Under the pieces are notes generated by a model. The model saw only the letters and a list, made by a program, of their open reading frames with translations. It was not told the DNA's origin and searched no databases. 64,000 nucleotides of DNA from assembly GCF_020099275.1 (NCBI RefSeq), contig NZ_CP083646.1, positions 1,240,001 to 1,304,000 on the forward strand, given 5' to 3'. The position numbers were made by a program, and so were the translations under genes. The stretch is from Corynebacterium falsenii (GTDB lineage Bacteria; Actinomycetota; Actinomycetes; Mycobacteriales; Mycobacteriaceae). Positions within the stretch are counted from its first letter, which is position 1, and each line of letters starts with the position of its first letter. Positions 27,378-35,822 of this stretch are shown here, one piece after another.

Positions 27378-27396
27378 GGTGCGCTCCTGTCCTTGT

Positions 27397-27855
27397 TCAG
27401 CGGCCGAGCATCGGCGTATTGGTGGTCGGCCGCGAGACTGGAGGGTCGAACGCACGCTCCTGCTCACGCTGCACGGTCTCCTGGGCGGCGACCTTGCGGG
27501 GAGCACGATCGACCTCGTAGCGGGTGCGGGCGGTGTCGTGGCCGATCTTCTTGGCCACGAACTCTTCACCCGACAGGCTCTGACCGTCCCGTTCGTAGGA
27601 GTACTCGTGGGCGTATCCCTCTGCGACGAAGCTGTCGCCCTTGGTGAACCGCTCGAAAGCGCGTTCGGCGGTAGCCCGGTACATGACGAGGTTGTGGAAG
27701 CTCGGCTCCAACTTTGTGAACGAGCCGTCCTCCTCGCGGTGGAAGTTCTCCTGACCGAACCTCGCGTAGAAGCGGGCTTCCCCGCGATCGGTCATCGTCA
27801 GCTGCGGGTCGGTGGCGATGAAACCAGAGATGGACTGCTGGGTACGGATAGCCAT
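27397..27855 (-). CDS. ssb: Single-stranded DNA-binding protein of the ICE
   Basis: A 152-residue OB-fold protein: SISGFIATDPQLTMTDRGEARFYARFG opens the fold, and later strands read NLVMYRATAERAFERFTKGDSFVAEGYAHEY. It has a short Pro/Thr tail but lacks the acidic DDxPF tip of housekeeping SSB, so it may not recruit the host replisome. It would coat the transferred strand in the recipient. The start is ATG 27855 behind AGGAGG. It sits between the coupling protein and DUF4913 genes in the leftward operon. Confidence 0.8.
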   Translation of the reverse strand: MAIRTQQSISGFIATDPQLTMTDRGEARFYARFGQENFHREEDGSFTKLEPSFHNLVMYRATAERAFERFTKGDSFVAEGYAHEYSYERDGQSLSGEEFVAKKIGHDTARTRYEVDRAPRKVAAQETVQREQERAFDPPVSRPTTNTPMLGR

Positions 27856-27944
27856 GGGACTGTCCTCCTGCCCTTCAGATTGGGGCGGCCCCATCGATCA
27901 GGACCGCTGTGCCAGGCAGGTGCACGCGGCTTCCCAGCGTTCAA

Positions 27945-29726
27945 CTACTCGGCGCTGGGCGGCCGTTGCAGGAGGGCTTCGATGCCCGCGCGGTCTCGCG
28001 TGAGATGCGTGGCGTCGCCGCGCTTCGGCCAGGGCTTCAGGTCGGTGATGATCGGTGGTGTGGAGCGCAGGAGGATGACTCCGGTGCCGAATGGGAGGGT
28101 GCGGATGCGGTCGGGTGGCAGGATTGGCACCCGGCGTACGGAGCGCTGGTTTGAGCGGGTTCCGTGGTCGCCGAGGGTGATGGAATCGGTGTACTCGTCG
28201 CGCTCGCCGATGAGGGTGGCGAGGTCTTGAAGGTCTCGACTATTGGAGGCGCCGCCGAGGATGATCTTGACGATGCTGGCGTCCCAGATGGCTCCGGCCT
28301 GGTTCTCGCTCCACTTGTCCCTGGCTTGGGCCAAGGACTGGAGGACGGGCATGGTCGTGATCCCGGTGCCGCCGCCTTCCGCCATCAGAGTCGGCAGGGA
28401 TGGGAGGGGTGCGAGGTTGCCGATCTCGTCCAGTGCGAGCAGGAGTGGTGGGTCGAGCCGTGCGCCCGGGTTCCGGGCGGCCATCCGCCGGGCGGTTTCG
28501 ACGAGGTCTTCCACGAACGCGGCAACGAGGGCGGCACTATTGCCTGCCCCGGCTCCGGTGGCCAGTAGGTAGAGGGTGCCCTTGTTGCGGATGAAGGCTT
28601 CGGGGTCGAACTGCTCACCGGGCCCGGGGCTGACCGCGTCGAGGACGCGGGGGTCAGCCAGTGCTGCCAGCGCCAGGGAGACGCCTTGCCAGATGGAGTC
28701 GCGGGTGCGGGGGTCGGCGTCGATCATGGCTTCCAGGGATTCGGCCCAGCCGGTTGCTGCGTGGGGCGAACCGGTGAGGATCGCGACGGCGTCGGCCGCG
28801 GCAGACGGGTCAAGGGTCCAACGGAACAGCTCGGCGGGTGTGCGGTGATCCAACGCGGCGGCATGCAGGAGTGCTTGGAGGGCGACGCGGGTCTTGCCTT
28901 CCCAGAACCCGCCACCATCCACCCCGCCGTCAGCGAGGCCGGTCGCGGTCGCGAGCCCGGTGGCGCGGATCATGGCCGTGAGCGGGTCATCGCAGCCGCG
29001 GATCGGTGACCAGCGCAATCCAGCGGGGACGCCTTCGGCGAGGTGCTGGGGGTCGAATACGGCGACGGGCCCGACCTTCTGTCGCGCGCGGAGTGTGACG
29101 GTGAGATTGTCGGGCCGAGTGCTGGTGGTGACCACGGCACCGGGCGCGTCGAGGATCGCCGGGATAACAATGTGTAAGCCCTTGCCGGATCGAGGCGGGC
29201 CGATGAGGAGGATGGAGTCCTCAACGCTGGCCCACACCTGCTTTCCCTTCGACTGCCCGAGCAAGAACCCCACATCGCGAGGTTCTGGCTCGACCAGGGA
29301 CGGGCGGAGTGTCCTGGCGCGGTGGACCAGTGCTTTCGCCGATGCTGCTGTGGTGACTTCGTGGCTGGTGGCGGTCCCGGCCAGCCGGTGTGGGTCCACG
29401 TCGACCGCGCGGGAGTGACGTCGCCACTTCATCCAATCCCAGGCTCCTGCGGCTCCGAGGAAGCCGAGCATGAGTGTCAGGGTGGTCCAGTAGGCGATGG
29501 GGTTGAGCCCGTCGGCGTGGAGCGCGCCCGCTGGATCGCCGGGATTGAACAGGACAGCCAGGCCACCGGTGATGCCTGCTTGTGGCTGGTCGGCGCCGGT
29601 CACGAATGCAGCGACGGAGCCTGCGCCGCGGATGGCGAGGATGAGTCCGAAGAGGGCCGCGAGCCCGACCATGAGGATGTTCGTCAGCTCGTCACCCATC
29701 GAGCCGGACTGGCGCTGCGTGCTCAT
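27945..29726 (-). CDS. Type IV coupling protein (VirD4/TraG-like)
   Basis: 593 residues. The N-terminus has two or more membrane helices (about 12-45 and 80-97); the motor domain carries Walker A IGPPRSGKG at about 175-183 and Walker B-like LLALDEIGNLAPLPSLP, with the TraG C-terminal sensor GGGTGITTMPVLQSLAQA. It hands the relaxase-DNA complex to the secretion channel and pumps DNA by ATP hydrolysis. The ATG overlaps the stop of the upstream 181-aa gene (ATGA). Confidence 0.92.
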   Translation of the reverse strand: MSTQRQSGSMGDELTNILMVGLAALFGLILAIRGAGSVAAFVTGADQPQAGITGGLAVLFNPGDPAGALHADGLNPIAYWTTLTLMLGFLGAAGAWDWMKWRRHSRAVDVDPHRLAGTATSHEVTTAASAKALVHRARTLRPSLVEPEPRDVGFLLGQSKGKQVWASVEDSILLIGPPRSGKGLHIVIPAILDAPGAVVTTSTRPDNLTVTLRARQKVGPVAVFDPQHLAEGVPAGLRWSPIRGCDDPLTAMIRATGLATATGLADGGVDGGGFWEGKTRVALQALLHAAALDHRTPAELFRWTLDPSAAADAVAILTGSPHAATGWAESLEAMIDADPRTRDSIWQGVSLALAALADPRVLDAVSPGPGEQFDPEAFIRNKGTLYLLATGAGAGNSAALVAAFVEDLVETARRMAARNPGARLDPPLLLALDEIGNLAPLPSLPTLMAEGGGTGITTMPVLQSLAQARDKWSENQAGAIWDASIVKIILGGASNSRDLQDLATLIGERDEYTDSITLGDHGTRSNQRSVRRVPILPPDRIRTLPFGTGVILLRSTPPIITDLKPWPKRGDATHLTRDRAGIEALLQRPPSAE

Positions 29727-30268
29727 GGCACCCGCCGCGTCACGACCCGCGCCGAGGTGATGCCAACCAGCAGAATGTCCGCGCCGCCCGAGGGTAGTTC
29801 CCTGAGATCTAGTGTCACGCGGACGGTCCCCGCCGCAGTGGCTTCAACGGTGCTCCGGACGAGGGCGACCGTGACCTCTTCGCCCGGCTGGAATCCGGCT
29901 CCGGCCACCTCAGCGGTTTCTGGTGTGTGGCGGTGACGGGCCCGACGAGGCGTCGGTGGTCCGTCGATTGGGTCGGGGCGTGGGGTGCGGACGGCATGAA
30001 TGATGTCAGTGAATGTGCTGCCGTCGGACTCGTGAATCTCGACCCGGATGGTTCGTGTGCGGTCTGCGGTGAGGACGTCGAGGAGTTCGCCGAACCGCGC
30101 CTTCGTCCACGGCGCGGTTGGCGAGGGCTGCGGGTAGTCGGCGCCGTCCAGGGTGACGGTGAGGACACCGTAGGAATCGACCGTGATGACGGCCAGCGGC
30201 AGACTGACTGGCGTCTCGTCGGGGTTGACGGAGTGGCTGTGGTGAATGCTCATGTCCAACAGGTGCAC
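29723..30268 (-). CDS. Hypothetical ICE protein preceding the coupling protein
   Basis: A 181-residue soluble protein, beta-rich, with no signal or membrane helix. Two parts: LPLAVITVDSYGVLTVTLDGADY ... RFGELLDVLTADRTRTIRVEIHESDG, then a Pro/Arg linker and a second beta domain (FQPGEEVTVALVRSTVEATAAG). The GTG at 30268 has GAGGGG 7 bp upstream and is preferred to ATG 30253. Its stop overlaps the coupling-protein start, so it is likely stoichiometric with, and may act on, that protein. Family not recognised. Confidence 0.65.
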   Translation of the reverse strand: MHLLDMSIHHSHSVNPDETPVSLPLAVITVDSYGVLTVTLDGADYPQPSPTAPWTKARFGELLDVLTADRTRTIRVEIHESDGSTFTDIIHAVRTPRPDPIDGPPTPRRARHRHTPETAEVAGAGFQPGEEVTVALVRSTVEATAAGTVRVTLDLRELPSGGADILLVGITSARVVTRRVP

Positions 30269-30494
30269 CGGATACCCCTCGGCTCAAATCTCCATCCACT
30301 CAAGTTTGTTCTGACGCCCCGGCTGGCCGAGGGATCTACTTCCCACGTGGTGCAAGGTTCTCCGTGTCAGGACGACAGCTCAAGTCCTGTGGTGTCATGC
30401 AGATGTCTTTCGTTTTTGGCCGTGTTGGTTGTTCGTTGTTTGTTGGGGGCTCTCACGCGGTGAGTAGCCGAACGGGGTCGGCACTGTTGACGAG

Positions 30495-30575
30495 GTGCTG
30501 CGCAGCGCCCAAGATGCGGAGGACTTCGAGCAGAAGCTCGTCGACGAGTACGCGCTAGCGATGACTGTTGCCGGG
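30495..30575 (+). pseudogene. N-terminal fragment of a tyrosine site-specific integrase
   Basis: Starting at GTG 30495 the frame reads AEDFEQKLVDEYALAMTVAGA, which resembles the N-terminal SAM-like domain of actinobacterial tyrosine integrases, then runs out of similarity at about 30575 where it meets the antisense 3' end of the thioredoxin-like pseudogene. No catalytic R-H-R-Y residues remain. It probably marks the edge of the inserted metal-resistance segment. Confidence 0.35.
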
Positions 30576-30598
30576 GCTCACCTCGGATTCGCCTGGAC

Positions 30599-30905
30599 CT
30601 ACACCCGGGATGCGCGCTGGATCGCGTCGCGCAGCTGCTCGATGGTCGGGACCTCGGCTGGACCGTCGGGAGTCCGGTAGAACCGGCAGGCGAGACCGAC
30701 AACCGTGCTGACATCGGCGAACGGGTCGATCCCACCGATCAGGACCGTCGGGGAGCCATGGAAGCCAACGAACGGCATCCTCGGGAGTCTCAATGTTCTG
30801 ATGGATGACCGTCACGTCGCGGCGGCCACGCAGTGTCTCCGCGAGCCGCTGGTCGAGCAGTTCCCGGTTCGGACAGCCCTCGAAGGACTGGATCGTGATC
30901 TTCAA
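30599..30905 (-). pseudogene. Thioredoxin-like (DF-type) protein with frameshift
   Basis: From TTG 30905 (GAGAGGAA upstream) the frame reads MKITIQSFEGCPNRELLDQR ... VTVIHQNIETPEDA; the family continuation GFHGSPTVLIGGIDPFADV ... GLACRFYRTPDGPAE ... TIEQLRDAIQ lies one frame over, to the TAG at 30599. The switch occurs near 30775-30785. Intact relatives are small thioredoxin-fold proteins with a GCPN active-site loop, often beside metal-resistance genes. Either the gene is decayed or the assembly has a small indel. It follows the P-type ATPase by 43 bp. Confidence 0.7.
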
Positions 30906-30948
30906 GCCGAAGTTTCCTCTCTAGATCGTTGTTCGTGATGATGTGGGA

Positions 30949-32919
30949 TCAAACCCTCGCCAGCGACGCGGAGTGCGACTCCGCGGGTGCAGCCAGCGCG
31001 ACCTTCTCGGCGCGGGCTGCGCGCAGGCCGTTGGCGATGACGACGACCTCGGCGACCTCATGCACGAGCACGACGGCGGCCAGGCCCAGCACCCCGGTGA
31101 TCGCGAGAGGCAGCAGCACGGTGATGATCGCGAGCGACAGCACGATGTTCTGGTTCATGATCGCCCGGCCGCGGCGGGCTTGCTGCAGCGCCTGCGGGAT
31201 GAGGCGCAGGTCGTGGCCGGTGAAGGCGACGTCGGCGGACTCGATCGCGGCGTCGGACCCGGTCGCGCCCATCGCGATCCCGACCGTGGCCGAGGCCAGG
31301 GCCGGGGCGTCGTTGATGCCGTCGCCGATCATGCCGGTCGGCCGCTGCGTGACCGATGCCTTGACCTCTGAGGCCTTGTCCTCTGGGCGCAGCTCGGCCC
31401 GCACGTCGGCGATGCCAGCGATCTTCGCCAGGGCGTTGGCGGTGCGAACGTTATCCCCGGTGAGCATGACGACCTCGACGCCCTGCTCACGAAGCGCGGC
31501 GACGGCCTCAGGCGCTTCGGGCCGCAGCTCGTCGCGGACGCCGATCGCGCCCACCAGGTCGCCGTCGCGGGCGACCATGACGCAGGTCTGCCCCTCGGCC
31601 TCCATCGCCGAGACCCGGTCGGCCAGCACGCCGGGAGCGATCCATCGCGGGCTGCCTACTGTGATCTCGTGGCCGTCCACTTGCCCGGTCACGCCGTGGC
31701 CGGGCTCCTCAACCACTCCGGCCGCGTCGGGCACACTCGACGCCGCCTCGGTGATGGCGGTGGCAAGCGGATGCGTGCTTTGCTGCTCCAGCGCCGCGGC
31801 CCAGCCAAGCATGTCCTCGCGGGTGACCCCGGCGACTGTGGCGACGTCGGTGACCGCGGGCTCATTACGGGTCAGGGTGCCGGTCTTGTCGACCGCGATC
31901 CTGCGCAGAGAGCCCAGACGCTCGAACGCGGCCCCGCTCTTGATGATCACGCCAAACCGGCTGGCCGCGCCGATCGCAGAGACCACCGTCACGGGAACGG
32001 CGATCGCCAGCGCGCACGGCGAGGCGGCCACAAGCACGACCAGGGCACGGGTGATCCACGTCTGAGGGTCGCCGCTGAGCAGCGAGCCGAGCATGCCGAC
32101 CAGCACGGCGAGGACCATCACGCCGGGCACCAGGGGCCGGGCGATCCGATCGGCGAGGCGGGCCCGCTGGCCTCGGTCCTGCTGCGCCTGCTCGACCAGT
32201 CCCACCAGGGTCGTCAGGGAGTTGTCCGCACCGTCGGCGGTCGCGGTGATCTCCAGCGCGCCGGAGGCGTTGATCGACCCGGCAGCGACCTGATCACCTA
32301 CGGCGACGTCCACCGGGATCGACTCGCCGGTGATGGCCGAGGTGTCGAGGCTGCTGCGGCCCGACGACACGGTGCCATCGGTGGCGACCCGCTCACCGGG
32401 GCGGATCCGCAGGACGTCGCCGACCTTTACTTCCCGGGCGGGGACCTCAACGGCGGTGCCGCCCCGCATCACGGTGGCCGTCTCGGGCACGAGCTTCAGC
32501 AGTGCGCGCAGCCCCGAGCGGGCGCGGTCCATCGCCTTGTCCTCCAGCGCCTCGGCGATGGAGTAGAGGAACGCGAGCGCGGCCGCTTCCTCGACGTAGC
32601 CGAGGATCACAGCGCCGACGGCGCTGATCGTCATCAGCAGGGAGATGCCCAGCTTGCCCTTCGTGAACAGGCCCCGCAGCGCCCCGGGAGCGAACGTCCA
32701 CGCACCCAGCAACAGGCCGACCCAGAAAAGCACCAGCGCCGTCACCTCGGCAGCGGCGCTCTCGCCAGCCGTCCACTCCGTAATAAGCCCAGCGAGGAAG
32801 AAGACTCCCGACATGATCGGGACGAGGATCGCGGGGTCGCGCCACCAAGGGCGCTCGGCTTCCTCGCGCTCCTCGGCAGCGTTGGGAGCGTCGTGCTCGC
32901 AGCCGCATGCCGCGCTCAT
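30949..32919 (-). CDS. Cadmium/lead/zinc-type P1B ATPase
   Basis: 656 residues. There is no HMA domain, only a short N-terminus with Cys/His (ACGCEH). Membrane helices flank the transport motif ASPCALAIAVP: SPC replaces the CPC of copper pumps, as in P1B-4 types. The phosphorylation site is DKTGTLT, and the hinge reads GDGINDAPAL; TM8 carries LVHEVAEVVVIANGL. It expels soft divalent ions from the cytoplasm. ATG 32919 overlaps the cmtR stop (ATGA). The metal is inferred from the partner regulator, which has a Cd/Pb site. It interrupts the T4SS operon as cargo. Confidence 0.9.
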   Translation of the reverse strand: MSAACGCEHDAPNAAEEREEAERPWWRDPAILVPIMSGVFFLAGLITEWTAGESAAAEVTALVLFWVGLLLGAWTFAPGALRGLFTKGKLGISLLMTISAVGAVILGYVEEAAALAFLYSIAEALEDKAMDRARSGLRALLKLVPETATVMRGGTAVEVPAREVKVGDVLRIRPGERVATDGTVSSGRSSLDTSAITGESIPVDVAVGDQVAAGSINASGALEITATADGADNSLTTLVGLVEQAQQDRGQRARLADRIARPLVPGVMVLAVLVGMLGSLLSGDPQTWITRALVVLVAASPCALAIAVPVTVVSAIGAASRFGVIIKSGAAFERLGSLRRIAVDKTGTLTRNEPAVTDVATVAGVTREDMLGWAAALEQQSTHPLATAITEAASSVPDAAGVVEEPGHGVTGQVDGHEITVGSPRWIAPGVLADRVSAMEAEGQTCVMVARDGDLVGAIGVRDELRPEAPEAVAALREQGVEVVMLTGDNVRTANALAKIAGIADVRAELRPEDKASEVKASVTQRPTGMIGDGINDAPALASATVGIAMGATGSDAAIESADVAFTGHDLRLIPQALQQARRGRAIMNQNIVLSLAIITVLLPLAITGVLGLAAVVLVHEVAEVVVIANGLRAARAEKVALAAPAESHSASLARV

Positions 32920-33281
32920 GCCCCGGCCTCCTCGCGCTTGTCGCAGCAGCCCGGGACCGAGCAGGTCGGGTCAATGCACGGCGCGCTCTCGTCGACCGCC
33001 AGCGTCACATCCACAAGCGCGGTGAGCGCCGCGGCCAGATGCGGGTCCGCGATCTCGTAACGGGTCTGCCGACCCTCCGGCTCAGCGACCACGATCCCGC
33101 AGTCACGCAGGCAGGTCAGATGGTTCGAGACGTTCGAGCGAGTCAGCTCCAGCTCACGCGACAGCACGGCCGGATAGTTGGGACCGTCCAGCAGCGTCAT
33201 CAAGATCCGGGAACGAGTCGGGTCCGCCATGGCCCGGCCGAGCCGGTTCATGACGTCGAGGTGCGAAGCAATAGTCAGCAT
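32916..33281 (-). CDS. cmtR: CmtR-type Cd(II)/Pb(II)-sensing ArsR repressor
   Basis: 121 residues from ATG 33281. Winged-helix core VLSRELELTRSNVSNHLTCLRDCG. Counted from this start, cysteines fall at 57 and 61 (TCLRDC) and 102 (APCIDPTC), exactly the three ligands established for Mycobacterium tuberculosis CmtR, which fixes both the start and the metal class. A further Cys cluster (CSVPGCC) ends the chain. It should leave DNA when Cd or Pb binds, derepressing itself and the ATPase encoded downstream. Confidence 0.9.
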   Translation of the reverse strand: MLTIASHLDVMNRLGRAMADPTRSRILMTLLDGPNYPAVLSRELELTRSNVSNHLTCLRDCGIVVAEPEGRQTRYEIADPHLAAALTALVDVTLAVDESAPCIDPTCSVPGCCDKREEAGA

Positions 33282-33282
33282 A

Positions 33283-33306
33283 CACTGACCGTACAGCAAT
33301 CACTGA
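33283..33306 (-). promoter_or_regulatory. Possible CmtR operator
   Basis: CACTGA is repeated at 33283-33288 and 33301-33306, 18 bp apart, immediately before the cmtR start codon; both copies sit next to related TGT/ACAG half-sites. Autoregulation by CmtR is expected here. From 33307 to 33447 I see nothing I can name; it is the probable right edge of the cargo insertion. Confidence 0.35.
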
Positions 33307-33447
33307 ACAGTCGGCAACTGTCGAACCTCACGAGAGCGCATGCGCCTCCGCCATCGTCGGGTTCCGCGAGCTTTGAGTACGAGATAGCGCAAGCAGGGTA
33401 TTGGGTGCTCAAGTTCCCGCGAAAAGCTCCAGTATTTCGACGAACTC

Positions 33448-34938
33448 TTAAACTTTGCTGGTCATGCGGGTGGTGGTGTCGAAGAGTGCGAGTTCGTCGG
33501 GGTGGAGTTGGTGCTGGCAGACGAAGGAGCGGTCTTTGATGCGCCACAGGCCTTGGCCGACGCCCAGCCCGGGTAGGAGCTTCTGTTCGGTGCCGGTGAG
33601 TCCGAGGGTGCGGGCGGTGGTGCCGAGCTGGTCGGATTCTTGGCGGTAGATGATCCTGGTCTCCGCGTTCGCTAGGAGGCTGTTGGCGAGGGATCGCATG
33701 GCGGAGCCTTGGTCGCCGACGTTTTCCAGGTCGGTGAGTTTGTGGAAGATCAGCATGTTGGCGATGCCGTAGTGGCGGGCGAGCCGCCAGTGCGCATCCA
33801 TCCGTTTCAAGAGGGCGGGGTGGGACATGAGTCGCCAGGCCTCGTCGTAGATGCACCACCGCTGCCCACCGGCTGGGTCCAGGAGGGCGGACTCCATCCA
33901 CGCGCTGGAGCATGTCATCAACACGGAGATCAACGTCGAGTTCTCAGCGACGCGGGACAGGTCGAGGGAGATCATCGGCAGGGTCGGGTCGAACGTGACG
34001 GTCGAGGGGCCGTCGAACAGCCCTGCCAGGTCACCTGCGACCAATCGGCGCAGGGCGTGGCCGACGAGGCGCCCGTCCTCGGCGAGCCGCCCATCCGGGT
34101 CTGCCGACCTACTGGGGGTGAGGATGTGATCGACGACCATGGGCAGGATCGGCACATCATTACCGTGCGCCGTCTCCGTCAGGGCGGTGTCGATCGCGGT
34201 GTGCTCCAACGGAGACAGGGGTCTGGTGAGTACGGTTTCGGCCAGCGCCCCGATGAGATCACGGCGGCGGGACGCGATGGTGGACGCCCACTCGACATCA
34301 TCCATCCCGGAGGGCCGGTATCCCTCGTCCAACGGGTTGAGCCGAGTCGACATGCCGTGTCCGAGGACGATCGCCCGGCCGCCAACGGCCTCGGCGACGG
34401 CGGTGTGTTCACCTTTCGGGTCTCCGGGCACGTACACGCGCCGTCCGAACGGGAGTGAGCGGGTGTAGAGGCTCTTGGCCAGTGAGGATTTCCCGGAGCC
34501 GACGATGCCAGCGAGGACCAGGTTGGGGGCGGTGATGATGCCGCGGGCGTAGAGCACCCACGGGTCGTACACGAAGCTGCCGCCCGAGTAGAGGTCCTGC
34601 CCAACGAAGACCCCATCGGAGCCCAGTCCGCCCTCGGCGAGGAACGGGTAGGCCCCGGCCAGGGTGGCGGAGGTGTCCTGATGGCGCGGGAGCCGAAACC
34701 GTCCGGGTGAACGCAGCTGGGCGGGTCCGGGATCACCGGCGGCAGGCAGGTACGTGGTGGCCTTCCGCTCGGCGCGCTCCGCTTCGGCCTTCGCACGGGC
34801 CGCCTCACGTTCGGTGGCGCGCTGCTCGGCCTGGAGCCGGGCCGCAGCCTGACGACGCTGCTTCCGCAGGCGGCGCCGTTCCTTCGCCGGGGCGACAAGC
34901 ACCGCCGTGTGCAGGGTCTCAGGTTCGCGAGCGGTCAC
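33448..34938 (-). CDS. VirB4-like conjugation ATPase
   Basis: 496 residues. The N-terminal 60 residues are a highly charged Arg/Ala/Glu coiled-coil; then Walker A GIVGSGKSS at about 144-152, Walker B-like WCIYDEAWRLMSHP, and the VirB4 C-terminal pattern AETRIIYRQESDQL. It powers pilus or channel assembly at the inner membrane. It lacks the N-terminal VirB4 domain, which in this actinobacterial T4SS type is supplied by the separate SCO6880 protein. The GTG start overlaps the previous stop (GTGA). Confidence 0.88.
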   Translation of the reverse strand: MTAREPETLHTAVLVAPAKERRRLRKQRRQAAARLQAEQRATEREAARAKAEAERAERKATTYLPAAGDPGPAQLRSPGRFRLPRHQDTSATLAGAYPFLAEGGLGSDGVFVGQDLYSGGSFVYDPWVLYARGIITAPNLVLAGIVGSGKSSLAKSLYTRSLPFGRRVYVPGDPKGEHTAVAEAVGGRAIVLGHGMSTRLNPLDEGYRPSGMDDVEWASTIASRRRDLIGALAETVLTRPLSPLEHTAIDTALTETAHGNDVPILPMVVDHILTPSRSADPDGRLAEDGRLVGHALRRLVAGDLAGLFDGPSTVTFDPTLPMISLDLSRVAENSTLISVLMTCSSAWMESALLDPAGGQRWCIYDEAWRLMSHPALLKRMDAHWRLARHYGIANMLIFHKLTDLENVGDQGSAMRSLANSLLANAETRIIYRQESDQLGTTARTLGLTGTEQKLLPGLGVGQGLWRIKDRSFVCQHQLHPDELALFDTTTRMTSKV

Positions 34939-35714
34939 AGTCCCAACCCCCGCGACTGCTTGACCGCGGCGACACCCGGATGCTCGAACCAGGACCCGTC
35001 GGGCACCGCCCTCATCGCTTCAGCATGAGCCATGGCCGCACGAGTGGGTTCGTCGTCGAGAACGTCGCCCGGTTCGATGGTGTGAAGGCGGTAGAGGCCG
35101 ACGTGGCCGAAAGAGTGGTTGTAGGTCATCTGATAGTCCCCATCGCGGACTTCACGGTCGAGCACACCTGCGGGTGGGAGGTCGTAGACGTGGCCGTTCT
35201 CCATTGCCGCATCGGTCGTCTCGTCCCCGTAGTCCCAATTCCTCAAATGCTCTATGGCGGTGTCGGGGCCGTTGCGGTCGATCATGTCGAGCACCTCGTC
35301 GGCCTCCGAGCCTTGGAGGAACACGACGGAGATCCAGCGTCGGACGGGTACCTGTTCGGTGGAGGGTTCGGTGTGCCAGGCGATTCGCCCGGCTGCCGAC
35401 AAGGCGACGTTGAGCCGGTCTTCTGCTTGGTCGATCAACGTCGCGGTCTGGTGGAGTTCGTCCGCGGCGGCCAGAGCATCGGCCGATCCGGACGCGTGGT
35501 CGCCGTAGTCGTCGAATGCGAGTTCCCGGTTGCTGGCGTGAGCCGACGCAAGCTGGTCGAGAACCTGCCGCAGCGACCTCACCCCCGACAGCAGATCACC
35601 GAGCACCGAGTACATGTCCTGCGGATGCTCAATGGTGCGGGTGGCGTGTGCGAGCCCGCGTAGTGCCTCGGATGCTTCCCCGGCGTCCGCGCCGGGATCA
35701 TAGAACGTGGGCAT
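34935..35714 (-). CDS. Hypothetical ICE protein preceding virB4
   Basis: A 259-residue acidic protein with no membrane helix. The first 110 residues are helical (DAGEASEALRGLAHATRTI ... QVLDQLASAHAS), the rest mixed (RRWISVVFLQGSEADEVLDM ... HSFGHVGLYRLHTIEPGDVL). ATG 35714 has GGGAGG 7 bp upstream and is favoured over ATG 35729. It overlaps virB4 by 4 bp. Genes of this size and place occur in actinobacterial ICEs but I cannot name a family. Confidence 0.65.
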   Translation of the reverse strand: MPTFYDPGADAGEASEALRGLAHATRTIEHPQDMYSVLGDLLSGVRSLRQVLDQLASAHASNRELAFDDYGDHASGSADALAAADELHQTATLIDQAEDRLNVALSAAGRIAWHTEPSTEQVPVRRWISVVFLQGSEADEVLDMIDRNGPDTAIEHLRNWDYGDETTDAAMENGHVYDLPPAGVLDREVRDGDYQMTYNHSFGHVGLYRLHTIEPGDVLDDEPTRAAMAHAEAMRAVPDGSWFEHPGVAAVKQSRGLGL

Positions 35715-35770
35715 GACAGCCTCCCTCATGGTCGTGTGGGAGACAGGTGCGCCACTGGACCCGTCAAGAC

Positions 35771-35812
35771 GTCGGTCCCCATCCGTACGCTAGATGTCGG
35801 TGCCCATCCGTA
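35771..35812 (+). promoter_or_regulatory. 17-bp direct repeats before the lone rightward gene
   Basis: GTCGGTCCCCATCCGTA (35771-35787) and GTCGGTGCCCATCCGTA (35796-35812) differ at one base and start 25 bp apart. They lie just before the GTG at 35823, in the only short gap with an opposite-strand gene. TAGAT between them could be a -10 core. Confidence 0.5.
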
Positions 35813-35822
35813 GGCTTGAACC

